From Brugia malayi (lineage: Eukaryota > Nematoda > Chromadorea > Rhabditida > Onchocercidae): a stretch of 64,000 nt of DNA. A program made the translations under genes and the position numbers. Positions 13,428-27,724 of this stretch are shown one piece after another. Each line of letters starts with the position of its first letter. Within the stretch, counting starts at the first letter, position 1. The notes beneath the pieces were generated by a model. The model searched no databases. It was not told the origin of the DNA and saw only the letters and a list, made by a program, of their open reading frames with translations. The DNA is taken from contig NW_025062477.1 of assembly GCF_000002995.4 (NCBI RefSeq), forward strand, positions 2,250,001-2,314,000, written 5' to 3'.

Positions 13428-15849
13428 TTGCTATCTGCCTAACAAAAAAAAGAATTAAATGCATTAATGATTAAAATTGTATAACTTAAGTGACAAGAGC
13501 TTATAAAAATAACTAAAATTTTAATTTGTCGTAAATTAAAAATTTTTAAAATTTTGATAAAAAAAATTTTTTTTATTTTTAAATGAAATATATTGTGGTC
13601 ACTAGTTAAGAATCAAATGGAGAGGCAAAAAAAAAAGAAAAAAGAAGAAATATTGCGCCCAACACTTTACCTCGTCTTATCCTTCTCCCTTCTTTTCCTC
13701 TGTCCGCTTCTGTAATTTATGCAAATTTATTCGTTTTCACATAGTTCTCCTCTTTCCATCATCCATTACTAATCAGTATGTCAAGCAATTGAACTATGTC
13801 TCCAAGAAGGTAATTTATATACATGGATGTGTTTTTTTTTTTTTCTTTTAAATGAAAAATGGAGCAAATGACCAAATGAAATTTATTCAAGAAATAATCT
13901 TAAAATTCATTAAAATTTGGTAAAATGAGTTTTTTTTTTGTGCAAAATGAAATGATAGAATTATTAAAATCATGATTTAAAAGAAATCATATTATTACAT
14001 CATGAATAAAAGCAAAAAAAAAAAAAACAGAAGGAAAGATGCAAAAAGCAAAAAGTCAAGAAAAACAGAAGTGAAAATTTTAATTAACGTACTTATAGAA
14101 ATGAAAAAATTTAATTAAACTTTATTACAATATTGCTGAATGCTTTTGTGATTATAAAGTGGCTTATATAATTCTTTGAATTTAATTCAAATTGTGATCT
14201 TAATAAATGATTGATAATCAAAAATGAATATCGAATATGAAAGAGATACCATTACTTTTGTTTAAAATATGTTTTTCATTTTCTATGATTGTTCATTAGA
14301 TACTTCTATTCGTTCAAATCTCGTTACTTGATTTTCGTTAGTTTAAAAGCGGAAAATTTGGACATTTTGTATTCTATTAATTAATTAATCTCACAGATAA
14401 AAAAAAAAACCTGAATATATTCTATCAATTAGTTATCACTGCTTCTCATAATTAGTGAGCAAAAAATTAATGCAATCTTATTAATCAATTCGAATTAATC
14501 AACTTAATGAATTATGCTGATGTTTCCTGTATTAATTTTTTAACAATTTTGAATAATTTTGAAAAAATTAAAATACTCTCAGACAGGTGAAATTAGTTAA
14601 AGTGTACAAAATAAAGTAAAATAATAACATAGAATATAAAAAGATAAAAATTTAAGCTTCTCTCCACCCGTAATTTAGTCACAAATTGAAAGAAATTACA
14701 GAAATTTTGATAACTCGATGATTACATAGACAAAAGAAAAAGAAAGTATTAGAAAAATTAGAAATATAAAAGAAAAGGAAAATTATATAGATATAATCTT
14801 TGATATTATAAATTAGGCAAAAATTATGTAAATGTAATTTCAAAGACTAAAATAAATATTTGTTTAAAATTAAATTTAAATGTCTGATAAATGGAGAAGT
14901 AGCAAGTAAAACAAAAACAAAAGTACGGCTACTGATCTTATTCTTGTTCTTATTCTTTTTTTGTTGCAATAGCACTGACTAAAATTTCTGTCTTTCATTT
15001 GAATTTGAATTTTTCATTGAATTGTAGTATTTTTCTGTAAAATTGAGTAATAATAGTATGGTACCTGTGTAATTTAGTAAGTGGAAAAACGCAATAAATA
15101 ATTTAATTCCAAATGATTGTTTCGTTTATTAGCCAAATCATCAATCCATTGATTTTCAACATATCTTCAAAATGATCAATTGAGCATTTTAACTAATTTA
15201 AACTAATAACATTTGACAGAGTAAATCGATTTTCAAAATAAAATAAATTGTTTTTCATATTTTTTTCATATAATACCATACATCAACTGAAAATTTCTAA
15301 TTCATATCCAACAAGTGTCAAAATTTTGGTAAAAACAAAATTTTAGGAATTGAAAAAAGATTATTGCAATCATAATCTTAACATAGCAAGCAATTTGAGA
15401 AAATTGGAATTTTTTTTTTTCTAAATAAAGTACATAATTTACAGTAAAACGAATATAACATATGTTAGCAAAATACCCTAATGATAATTTCTACAAAAAA
15501 AAAAAAAAAAAATTAAACTGACTAATTTTTTTGAATGACATTATTATTGTATCTTACAATTGGTAATAATTTCAGTATATGTTATTACCCAGAAAAAAAA
15601 AATAGTATTAGTAATGAACTAATATTTGTGGAAGAAAATGAAAGAGGAATAATACTTAAATTGGTTTGGTCCTAATAAAAGAAGAGAGGACAGAACTAAG
15701 GAGGAATGAAAAGGCGAGAGATTGTGAAAAAATTAGATGCCTTAATGTGATGCCATTATTGACCAGTTTTTTTTGATTAATCACATTCTAAAAAAAAAAA
15801 AAATTCTAAAAAGGAATGATGTACCAAATAACTTTGGCACATTTTATAT

Positions 15850-15969
15850 AATAACTTTTATCTTTCAAACTCAATTTAATCCTTAATTTTTTCCTTTTTA
15901 TTTTTATCACATAACTTTTATCTTTCAACTCAATTTAATCCTTAATTTTTTTTTTCCTTTTTATTTTTC
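15850..15969. repeat. 60 bp tandem duplication
   Basis: Two adjacent copies of a 60 bp unit beginning ATAACTTTTATCTTTCAA, starting at 15850 and 15910. They differ mainly in T-run length and by one inserted A. Confidence 0.9.
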
Positions 15970-17715
15970 ATTCATCATTAATGCATATTTGAAAGAATAA
16001 AAAAAGGAAAAAAAAATTCAAAAATAAAGAAAAGTTTCTACTTTGACATGAGTCTTTTCTTTTTGCTCATTAGAATTTTCATTGTTTTAAAAGTTAAAAT
16101 TATATTTATGAGAAAAAAAAAAAAAGTAATTAAGTGAAAGTAAGTGGTACGTTATTAGATAAGAGATCGATGAAAGAAGTAATAAAGCAAAAAGTAGTGA
16201 AGGAATCAAATTATAAAATAGTTGAAATATTGATAAGAATTTAGCATAAAATAGAAAAAAGTATAAAATTGTAGCTTTCAATATGCATAAATTAATATGA
16301 ACGACTATAAATGATAATGGTAAAAATTTTGATAAGCATTTTAAAAACAGATTAAATCATCTAAAATTCTTATCATTTTTTCATCATTTTCATTAGCTCA
16401 TAAAATTATTATTTTTGTAGTTTTTAGACTGAGAAAAGTTACATTCAGAGAGCAAAGAGAAATAAGTTGCATCAAAATTTGCATCTAAAAATATTTTGTT
16501 GATGGTTTACATTTGATTCAAAGATTTGATTAATTAAAAATATTTTACTCTTCAGTACTTCCGGAACATTGTTTAATCTTTCTTCTTGACAAAAAAAAAA
16601 AAAATGGTCAGTATTAAAGAAAACGAGAATGGATGATTTGACAGACATGTGAATATGAAAAATCGCATAAAATAAATTAAGCGAAGTTTTTTTTTTCTTT
16701 TTTTAAGGATAACGATGCAATGTATTTGTTATGTAATCAGAAATTCTTCTGTTATAAAAGTAAAATGTTAAAATAATTTTTCCAAATTTACAAATTTAAA
16801 ATTATAAGGAAACTTTTTGCTAACTAATTAAGCAAATCTATTTCACTTGCTAATACGAAGAAAATTAACAATGCTTTAAAATTATTTAGCATGCTAATAG
16901 TAAATTACTTTCGAAATATAGCAAAATAAATTGAAACAAATTTTTAGTAGCAGTTGAAAAGAACTTAGCATTTTTTTTTTTTCAAGAAAAAAAATAAGAG
17001 TGTTAAATTATGCATAATAAGGCGTCATAAGTAAATAAGTGTGTTTAAAAAGTTATAAGTAAACAAACTATCGTATTGAACTGTTAGTCGTATTAAAAGT
17101 TTTATTTTCACAATATATTGATAAATTATTGTAAAAGTTGGTGTAACAACTTTAATCAAATTGGTTTAGTAAATACATATGTGAGATTAAAATTTGACAG
17201 CAACATGAATGAAAAAAAAAAGAAAATGTAAACACTGAATTTCAATCATTACTCACATGTTTAGTATTTAATTTGAATTATATTTCTGATAAATTTCAAT
17301 AATTTTTCATTTTCTTTCCTTTTTTTAGTACAAATATATTTTTAATGAATTAATTAATAAATGTAATCAATATTGAGCGATAATGTTTAGAAATTTTGTA
17401 AAAATTTTGTAGCACAATGAAAGCAAACTAATAGAAATGATTGATTCTTTTTTGGAACTACTTTCATTAAGAAATTAAATTTAGTTGATACTTATTTAGA
17501 TGACACAGTGCAATATTCTATAATATAAATAAGTTTTACTGTTTCCAAAATTTGTTTAAAATTATTCATAATGTAACAAAAAGTGCTATTTTAATATTTT
17601 GGTGTAAGTTTAATCTTTGATTAGCTTCGAATTTTAATATGAATTTAGTCCTAGTTAGCTTGAAGTTTAAAAGAATGTCATTCGATTATTTCTCCACATA
17701 TCAAATCTTTCAAGA

Positions 17716-17716
17716 C

Positions 17717-17749
<33 letters not shown>
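17716..17749. repeat. (AAT)n microsatellite
   Basis: About 11 AAT units. The Asn-rich or Tyr-rich ORFs across it are products of the repeat. Confidence 0.9.
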
Positions 17750-18195
17750 CACAGTTACAATCACAGTAATCATCATATTGATAACTATAAAGTAATAGTA
17801 ATAACAGTAACAATGTCATTTTAAGAAAACATTTCATGAAATTTTTCCCTTTATAATTTATAATTTGTTCAGAAAAGACAATCACGTGAGAATGAATTTT
17901 CGAAAAAAACAAAGTAAAAATTACGCAAACATTTTCTTCTAAAAAAGAATTGAAACTTTTAAAGTTTCATATTAGTATTAATTTTATTAAAATTTCAACA
18001 ATTGTGAATTTTTTAATAAATATTTCAAAATACTTTAAAGAAGTTGCAAAAATTTTATTTATTATGAGAAGTTTTATAAAATTTTTCATATTTTTACAAA
18101 AATTAACACATAAATAAGTAAATAGAATGTGGAAAAAACAGGAGGAAAAGCTAGTAGTAGCATTGGTATGCTAAAATGTCCGACTGGTGTGCGCG

Positions 18196-18289
18196 GATGT
18201 GTATGTATATGTATGTATGTGTATGTGTGTGCATGTGTATGTGCACATGTATATGTGTGTACATGTGTGTGTGTGTGTGTGTGTGTGTG
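18196..18289. repeat. (TG)n-rich microsatellite
   Basis: About 95 bp of TG and TATG units ending in a pure TG run, followed by a short G-rich patch (GAGAGGGGGG). Confidence 0.9.
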
Positions 18290-20167
18290 AGAGGGGGGTT
18301 TGTGTAGAGGGAGAAGCAGCTCAGAATTGTTGTATATAATTATTTAAAAATTCTTTGCAGTGCTTGAAAACAATGAATAATTCATCATTATAGATTAGTA
18401 TGGTACATACATATGAATGTTACGTTTATATTAAAGTACACAAAAAGTAATTAATTTATTAATTTATAAATTGAACACTTCTTTAAAATTAAGAAACTTT
18501 TTTAAAAAAAAAAAATTAATTATGTATAATTATAATAAATAACAATCAAGAGTATTAAGAGTATAATTAAGTACTTTTTTATTCATTTAATAATACTTCC
18601 AAAATTCCATGTTTATTTAGCGTATTTAATGAACCTATCAATACAAATGCATTAATATCTGATAAATGAATAAGTAATTTTTTTTTTTTTTTTTTTTTGT
18701 TTGTCATAGCACTATGAAATGATTCGTTTTATTCATTATTGCATTATTATCTTTGAAATATTTCACTTCTTTTTCACTTATATGTAAATATGCTTTTCAA
18801 ATATAACTATTAATTCATATTAATTCATAGTATATTATCTATAATTTAATATTATATATTGTGGTACTACTGAATTCTAGATTTTTTGCAGAAACAAGAA
18901 TACAGTATATTACTGGTATGATTGTTGAGGAAAGCAAATTTTTCGTTGTTTGATAGCTCGTTAAACAAATTTTAAAAATTTTATTACAAAAATTTGTTTG
19001 TTTTCAAACATCCTTTGTTGTTATTTTGGTAATGAAAATTAAAAAGTGTCTCAAATTGTATCTGTTTTTATACATATATTATTTTTTATATATTATTAAT
19101 TTAATTAATTAATTCAACATCAATATGTTTATATTTTGGCAACATCTACACAGGAAGTTAATTCTTCAGGATTGCTTATTTTATTAAAAAAATTTACACT
19201 TTCCTGTAAGCAGCAATTTTGATATCAATATAAAATAGTTAATTTCAAAAATTGAATCAGAAACCACAAAAAGCCATAAATTTGATGACATTAATGCAAT
19301 GTGAAAGACAATCAGCAAAAAAATTACAAAAACTACTGAAAAGTAAAAAATACTTTGCATTCTTTTGTACTTTAGAATTGCATTATTTTTCAAATGTTAT
19401 TCGTATTTGTAATCTAGAGTTCACTTATTAAAGCCGAAGAATACCTGGAAGTTTATTCTATTTATCTTAATCGATGTAGGTTAAAACAGTTTATCATAAG
19501 CTTTTTTTTTTTTTTCTCATCAAAATAGTTACTTGTTTAATAAAGAAGCCAATTGAGACAAATCTTATTCCAAAAATGCTTTATTTTTGATTAACCCATT
19601 GCTTTTTTTTTTTGTTTATTTCTTTTGAAGCTATTTTTAATATTTATATTGTTATCACTTAAAGAATGTTAAATAAAAAATGCAAATGAAAAAAATCATT
19701 CATAACTAATCATATATTGCATATATTTATACTTAAGTTTCAATTATTAATTGAAAACATATTGTATAAGAAGCAAAAAAAAAAAAAAAAATGCTTAATG
19801 AGACGAGATATTTTCATTGCGTCATATGTTGCTGTTGGATAAATTTTTTTAAATTTGATTACAAAGAGAAAGAATTATCTGCCTTTTGACTGCTTCAAAC
19901 ATCTTTTACTGTTTCTTTGACAAATGAGAATTTAAAATATTTCAAATTCTATCAATGATTATATTTTGATGAGAAACGTTCATTTCATTGCTTCCAATCA
20001 ACAGATGATTCGACTGATGAGGATGATTAAGGACTGCAATCAATTTTGGCCGAGATAATAGATGAAAGGGAGGTGCTTGGTTACGGTAGCATAGCATCAC
20101 AGCTTCACTTCATGTTCTTTAAGAATGATAGAATACGGATTCGTTGACACATACATACGTACGTAAC

Positions 20168-20199
<32 letters not shown>
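20168..20199. repeat. (CA)n microsatellite
   Basis: About 16 CA units next to the ACATACATACGTACGTAACG segment. Confidence 0.9.
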
Positions 20200-20203
<4 letters not shown>

Positions 20204-21558
20204 AATACACATGCACACATACTTACAAATAGTTGAGAGGATGAAATTGGCTTCCGGGGGCTATTCGAACGAATTGAATTTGCATCCGTAATGAAGCGCT
20301 TCGACTATTTCCAGTTGGCATTTATTTTATTAAACTTGAAAACTTCGAAATAACTTGTTTTGTGCATGTGAATGTATGTATGTATGTAAATATTGCATAA
20401 ATGCATGTAAATGAACAGACATATATATATGTATGCGTGTATGTATATAAGTATATGTATGTTTGTAGGTGAATGTAAATCTGTAATATTTTGGTAGCAT
20501 AAATAAATGCAAAAACGATTAAATATATTGCATCAATAAATTTAATTTTCCGAAATTTGAATTTTAGTCTTTTTTTTTGATAATAAAAAAATTTTTATGA
20601 AATATAAATAAATAAATAATTATACTAGGAAAAAAAAATAATAATAAATTTCAATTTTATATATTTAACAGCAAAACTAAATGCAACAAAAAATAAATAA
20701 ATAAAATGGAAAAATATAAGTTTTAAAATAATTTCATTTTCACTTTTTTTTTTTAAGTGGCTACAAAAATTAACATTTTCGGTTGTAATAGAATAATTAA
20801 TTTAGTAATCAAATAGCTAATTGAAAGTGTAACATTAAATAATATGGGATTAAAATTTATGCTTACTTCATTCATAGAGTATTGTTACTTTTAAATTAGT
20901 TAAAATAAAATGAATAATCAAATGGAATGTTTTAAAAATTAAAAAGCGAAAACTAAAGTTAAAATTTGGAATTTTATTTTAGAATGTATTTAATTACTGA
21001 TGTTAATGTACTATAAAAGTAGACGAAGTATGCAAGCATACAGATGCGTTTAGGTCAATCTAAGCTTAATGCAATCATCAATTAGCAACCATTATGCTTT
21101 GTTCAGAAGCTTTTTTCATGAAATCATAATTTTCACACCGTATCTCTCCTTCCCTTTCTTTTACACTCTCTTTCGCTTTCTCGCTTTTGCTTCCTACGTT
21201 ATTAAATTAATCCACCTTATTAACTCTTACCATAGAATTTGAAATTATCGACAACTGTAAACATTTTTACAAACTGCTAAAAATATTAGACTATTTGAAT
21301 TCTAAAATTAGGGAAAGCAATGAAGTATCAAATAAAAAAAATATATATATTTATATCAATAATTTACTTATTGTTTAATGCAGCTGAAATACATTAAAAC
21401 AAATTCCAATGATCAAATGACAAGCAATAATTCAAATTAATGTGGAAAGAATTAAATTGGTTAATATAAATGCCAAATAAGAAGTGTCAAAAAATTTGTT
21501 TAACAGAAAAATATGAAATGATCGATGCATATGAATATGAAATGATCAAATTCTGATT

Positions 21559-21561
<3 letters not shown>

Positions 21562-21591
<30 letters not shown>
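21562..21591. repeat. (AT)n microsatellite
   Basis: An uninterrupted run of about 15 AT units. Confidence 0.9.
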
Positions 21592-21594
<3 letters not shown>

Positions 21595-24082
21595 ATGTTG
21601 ATTATTATTATTATAATCTTATGATAAATAAAACAAAATGATCAATGAATACTGAATGTTCACAAATTACATATAATCAATTAAAGTGATAAGTTGAATT
21701 AAATGATTGCTGACTGAGTGTTACATAAACTTTTATAACAACACACAAGTTTTTTCTTTTTTTAAATATCAACACTTTACATAACATTAGATGCTAAATT
21801 TTTCAAGCATCACAATTACTAACTAAAAATAACAGATCATATAGAATTGTTGAGCTTTCATTGGTTCATCAATATGATATATTCCTCTTCCTGTAAACCT
21901 TTTAAAGATAATTTAATTAATTAAATAATCATATTGTTTACCTCACATGCACTGAAATATGAAACCGTCTTGCTAATTCCTTCCAATGATGAATGATAGA
22001 AGTAACCATCGATAGAAGCAAAAAAAAAAACACAAAATTGACCATATTTTATGGGTTATTCTTACTCCTGTAAAACATTCATTTGGTGTATAAATTTTAA
22101 TATAAATACAATGTTTAGTTTTAATTTATTAAATCCTTTTTTTAAATAATATCTACAAAATTTTTGTTTTTGAAATAATTAACCTTTTTTGTTAGTACAA
22201 CGAGTATACTTAATATTTCATTAAAATTTATATGAATATCAGGTGAAAAAAAAATTCGAATCATAATATACACATATATGAAATTATGATAATAATTTTA
22301 CTAACTAATTTAAATATTGTAAACAAAAAAAGAAAAGAAATGGAAGAAATTTTGTTTTTAAATATCGGTATCGAAGGTTCATCCGTTTTAAAAATATCAT
22401 CATAAGAATGAATGCATAGTAAACACATAAAAAAGAAATATGATAGCTTTACTGCTTAACCAATAAAAATTATTACAACTTTTAGCAATAAAAAAAAAAA
22501 AAAAAAAAAAAAAAAAACGATAAAACAAAAAGCTAGCATTCCCATAAAAATGCTTACATTTCTCTAAATTACTTCAAGTATTTCATAAAATAATAAAATC
22601 ATTTATTGAAATCGCATTTTGTATATATATTCATACATTCATGTATATTTGGATTATATAACTTTTAGGTAAAATTTATTGTTTGCTCTAATTTTTTGCT
22701 TATTTAATATATCATCAAATTAATAATTTAATATTGCAAAATTACCGATATAAAAAGAAAGTGGAACATGAATATATGACATAAATAATTAAGATATGGA
22801 ATTTCAAGTAATATTTCACATTATGTTTTAGATTATGAATGACAAAATTTTAAGAAGAAACAAAAGAAAGTAAAAAATAAAGAAAACAATAATTATAATA
22901 TTTACTTTACTTATTCCATAGCAAATTAAATATACTTGACTAGAACTATCAACTAATACTCTCTGAATCTTAAATACACAAATTTTAAGTGAACAAAATG
23001 AATTCACGCTGTTTAAAAATGTTAACCTAAAATAATAAAAGGTAAGAGAATTTCAATCAATTCATGCAATAAATTATCGTTGAAGTTACTACTGAGTAAT
23101 GTACTATTTTCATCGCTTGCTGGATTCGAGTATTATAAATTGTAAAGTTTTTTAAATTAAAAATTTCAAAATATTCGCAAGTTTAGCATCTAAAAATCAA
23201 TAAGTTATTCATTCAGTGAATTCAATTTCTATTTAATCAATGTCACATTTTGCCAAATCATTCAATATTACACCAAATTGCTACTGTCATAATTTTTTCC
23301 TCATTGTTAAGAAAAAATAATAAATTCTAACACCGTTTGTTTTATTTTAAGAATTTCATATTATTTTGTGTTTGAAAAGGAATTAGTGAAGTAATATGAT
23401 AATTTCATTTCATACTACTGCAATAATACTTATAAAATAATGTTCAAACTTTTTGTTATTTGTTTACATTATGAAATTTCATATCATTTCGAACTGTTTT
23501 ATTTTCCATTTCTCATCAATTTTTCTTTTTTGCATTTTATTCGGATGAAATTTGTTAATGATTCCAATAATATATGCAGTGATTTCTAACTGATAATGAA
23601 AAAAACTTAATTGTTGGAATAATTTTGCTGCAATTATTCATATGATTAACAATTAGTATATATTTACTTTTAATTTCTAATAGTCTGATTTTCTTGTTCA
23701 ATTGCTTTACTACTATTATTATTGTTATCATTATCTTTATCATTTTCATTATTATTATTATCATTGTTACTATTGTCGTCATTATTACTATGTTGTTATT
23801 GTTATTCAACATTTCTTCAAACAAATTCGACTTTACTTCGAAGTGAAAAATAGTTATTTCATCAGAATCAATAAAATTTTAAAACGTGAAATGTCTTAAA
23901 AGGAATATTTCTCAATTTTTTATTAAATATTACTCTTTGATTTAGAAATGTTATTGAAAAGGAAGAATACTATGTACATAGTATTTTTTTTTTTTTTTTT
24001 GTGTTTTTATTATGATAACTATCAGTTTATCAACTTTTTATTTGATTTCTGGAGTAAATTATGTGTACGTAAATAATTAAAA

Positions 24083-24133
24083 TAAAAATTTTTAACAAAA
24101 AAAAAATTTTTTTTTTTGTTAAAATTTTGATAA
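24083..24133. repeat. Near-perfect A/T palindrome
   Basis: AAAATTTTTAAC plus a poly(A) run is followed directly by a poly(T) run plus GTTAAAATTTT. Arms of about 22 bp meet near 24106/24107. Confidence 0.7.
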
Positions 24134-26417
24134 AGAAAAAAGTATATATATTTACATAAATATATATCAATAAATATAAATGAATCATTTTCCATATTTG
24201 TTGTTTTTTTATTACTTTTAAAATATTTGATGAAAATGTAAAAGGCATATTTTTGTACGAGAAGATGAAGTATCGAGACATTTTAAGTAATGCAAGAAGC
24301 ATATATGAATTTTTTTTTTATGGATTCATGGTGGGCTCTCATTGAGGATGCAAGCAAAATAAAGTGAAGAAAAAAATGTGTCGTGGGAGGCGGGGGAGAG
24401 AGAGAGAGAGAGAGGGAGAGAAAGGAGACGAAAAAATATTTTTGGGATGCTTAATGGGTGGTCTTCGGGAAAGTGAAGCAAATGTACAGGTAGGTACCGT
24501 TTGCTTCTGTATTAACTTTTAGCTTTAGCTTTTTTTTTTTTTTTTTTCATTCTTTCATCCTTTTTAATGTTCGCTTTTTTTTTTTTTTTTTTCAAAACAT
24601 TCCATTGATAATGATTGAAAAAAAAAAAAAAAAGAAAACATCCTGCTATATTTGGTGGGCATGGGCATATTACCCGGGAAAAAAAAATTATATAAATGAT
24701 AAAATACAAATAATAGTAATACAGTAATAATTGGAGAGAAAATATTCATACAATAATAAAAAGGAATGAAAGAGAACAAAAAAAAAAAAAGAAAAAAAAA
24801 AAGGAAAAAAAGAACTGAAAAGAAATTGAAAAAGAACGGGAAAAGTGAAAAATTTTTTCTTTTCTTTTGCTATTTTTCAAAAATTTACACAAGAAAGAAA
24901 AGGAAAAGAATAAATGAATAAATGAATGAATGAATGAATGAAAAAGAGAAAAGTAAAAGGGGATGATTTAAGAATTAGTTAATTTGTTTGATTTGTTGAA
25001 ATGAAAGAAAAATGAATTTTGAATGGATTATTTGCTTTTAGTTTTAGCAAAAGTTATTCAGCAATTTGTAATGTTTTATCTGTCATTATAAATTCTGCTT
25101 ATTACAAACAAGAAAATTTTATGATTATAAAGTTAATTTTTTGAAGAATTTTTCAAAAAAGAAATTTGCCAAAACGTCAAAAGTTAAAATAAGCAAAAGT
25201 TTAAATGTCAAAAATTTTTCACTTCAGAGTTTTTAATGAAATAAAATAATTACAAGAAACAAACAGTTGTAAACTTTGTTTTACCATTTTCTGATGAACT
25301 TAATTTTTTTATTATTATTATATTACGATAAAATATGAAACAAATTAAAATTCCGTGAATAATTAAAAATTATAAAATTTTTAAGGTTTTAACGATTTAA
25401 AGAATTGATAATTTAAATAACTTTTAATATAATAAATATAATAAAAAATGATTATTCTTAGTGTATTTTGTAAGCCACATTGATTATTATAAAATTGGTT
25501 GTAAGATGAACTGAAGACTTTTTTTTATTTTTTCGTAAATTTAAAATTTACGATAATTTTGTAAATTTAAATCAGCGGAAGCACTTATTAATCATAAACT
25601 AAATATTTGGTGGAGTACTTAATTTCAATGCATCTCTGATAATTAATAAATAAAATACCTGATTATTTTTATTATTTAATATAAATTAACAAGCAAATAT
25701 CCAATAAATAAAAATTTAAACAAAGATTTAATGTAAACAGTGTTGTTTACATGTAAAAATTGTTATATACTTTATTTATGACGCTTTTTCAATTTATTAT
25801 TTTTTGTTTTTTTTTTTTCAGCTATTCTCAAATTTATACCTTATATCTTCATCACTATGATCTAATTACTGCATATAATAAAAAAATGAATAAAAATATT
25901 TGCTTGACAGCAATATCCATAAATACTAAATAGGTCATCCTTTTTTTTTGCTTATATCTTTAGATAAAAAAATTGTTATCATTCAAATAAATAGTAAAGT
26001 GGACTTGAATTTTTGTAAATGAAAAAGTTTACACAAAAAATTGTCATTTAAATTTTACGTATTTTGAGATGATAGTAACTTGAAGAAAGCAAAAAAAAGT
26101 CAGAAAAAAAAAAGGTAAACAGAAAAAAAGTGAAGTGGTTCCAAATAGAAAAAAAATAAAAAAAAAAAAAAAAAACTAATTTAGAACTGGACGTTTTCTA
26201 ACTTTATTCCTAAGCTTTTTACCCATCACTTCATTTTATGTTTGTTTAATATATTTCTCAGTTAGGCAATCATTTTTCAATGAGGTATAAAGGAAAGGAA
26301 TGATAATAGACGAGGAAGGAAAGCTTAGGGAAATGAATATTTACGTTTGATATGTGAAAGAATATGAAATGAAAGTGAATGAGGATGAAAGAGAAAAAAA
26401 AATTCTTCTTCAGATAA

Positions 26418-26425
26418 TATAAAAG
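26418..26425 (+). promoter_or_regulatory. Candidate TATA box of the Cys-rich gene
   Basis: TATAAAAG lies about 140 bp before the ATG at 26565. A good TATA match is not rare in AT-rich DNA; the support is its position and the extra G that completes the consensus. Confidence 0.4.
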
Positions 26426-26564
26426 TCGAAATTTTTGATAGTTTTATTCAAATAAAATCAACAATTTTTACTCAGTAACTGTACGGGGAATATTCATAAG
26501 TGTAAATCAACAAATTATTAGCAAAGGAGACAACAGCGAAAATTTCCAGCAATTTTTATTCAAA

Positions 26565-27724
26565 ATGTTTTTTGTAAAAAATTTGCTAATTTTTGCAATT
26601 TTTTGCATCTTACAACATTTTGCAGTATGTTTTTAAATTTTAAAATTTTGATTATTATTTTTGCATAAAACATTTCTTAATGCATATGTTAATATTTATT
26701 ACTTTGTGAATATTTTAATGATAATTAAGATTGAATAAATGATAAACGAAATAAAGCTTATTCCAACTGTTACAAATCTCTTAAATTCTTCAAATTTTCA
26801 GTATTTAACGGAAGTATCGGAGGATAAACGAACTCATCGAGTTAAACGTCAGTGTGGTTGTTGTTCATGCTATGGTTCCGGAACATCCTGTGCATGTCCG
26901 TCATCATGCCCATGTGCTCCTGGTGCTAGTAGTAATTATGCAACCGGTTATAATAATATAGGATACGGTAGTAATGGTATTAATTTCAATGCAGGATATG
27001 GTAGTTATGGTTTCGGTTATAATTCCGGATATCCATATAGCATCGTATGTGTCATTTAACTCATTTATTTTCCGTATAAAAGCAACAATTTTGCAGCAAG
27101 CAAATTTTTATTATTACCGAATATTAATATTCGGTAATAATAAACATGTAAACAAAATGTAAGCAGCAACAAAATATTATTAATAGTTAGTTAGTTTAAT
27201 CAGTTAGTTGCTGATTATGCTAATGCTCTTATTTGTGGTGCCGATGCTTTTAATTGAAAAGAAAAAAACTTTTAGATTATGGTAAAGATATAATTCAACT
27301 AAGAATTGTAGTAATTAACTGAGACCTATATCATTTCTTTCCTGAATTTCGAGAAAAAAGAAAGAAGGAAAGTATCAAAAAAATTTTTTTAATATTTGAT
27401 GTATATTAAAAAATATAATTAAATTTTATTTAGTATGGTCAATACAATCCATATTCTTATGGTACGAATTATAACATGGGAACTGGATGCGGTTTGACAG
27501 GAACAGGGCTATCAACAGGTTGTGGTACAACTAATATATTTCCGTACAACTTTGGTAATAGTTATGGTAATAGTTTTGGTACCAGTAATACCGGATACTA
27601 TCCACAAATGACCGGTTGTTCGACAGCATTTAACACTCGGTGTTATTGTGGAACCGGTTATTCACCATGTAATAATGGTGCTTTATGTTGCAAAAATAGC
27701 AATAATGGTTTGATGATACGTTGA
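26565..27724 (+). CDS. Small secreted Cys/Gly/Tyr-rich protein with furin-type site
   Basis: Three exons, all joined in phase 0: 26565-26624 (donor GTATGT), 26802-27044 (acceptor TTTTCAG, donor GTATGT) and 27434-27724 (acceptor TTTAG). The product has 197 residues. Exon 1 is a signal peptide (MFFVKNLLIFAIFCILQHFA). Residues 33-36 are RVKR, a proprotein-convertase site, so the mature chain should start at QCGCC. Eight cysteines are clustered at about 38-60 (pattern CxCCxC...CxC...CxC). A Gly/Tyr/Asn-rich middle follows, then eight more cysteines at the C-terminus (RCYC, SPC, LCCK). The composition resembles nematode secreted or cuticle-associated small proteins. I do not recognise the exact family, and no enzymatic motif is visible. 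The ATG at 26739 lies inside intron 1 and is unlikely to be used. Confidence 0.8.
27107..27144. repeat. 38 bp perfect palindrome in intron 2 of the Cys-rich gene
   Basis: Each half is 19 bases, with the left half ending ACCGAATATT and the right half starting AATATTCGGT, and there is no loop. It lies about 60 bp after the intron's 5' splice site. Confidence 0.9.

Larger units (their letters stand above)
12042..26417. other. Upstream region of the POU gene and gene-poor intergenic DNA
   Basis: I recognise no coding exon in about 14 kb. 12780-13100 is less AT-rich and may include the POU promoter or 5' UTR; a CCAAT-type ATTGG lies near 12918. An octamer ATGCAAAT, the classical POU-factor site, lies at 13719-13726, but octamers recur by chance in such AT-rich DNA. 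About 19990-20330 is another less AT-rich, non-coding island. Microsatellites, a 60 bp duplication and a strong hairpin are listed separately. Near 24451-24489 an ATG-containing segment ends in a good donor (ACAG/GTAGGT), but no partner exon was found. Confidence 0.5.

Noticed and set aside
13719..13726. Octamer ATGCAAAT as a proof of POU autoregulation
   Set aside because: The same octamer occurs many times in this AT-rich window, so its position alone is not evidence.
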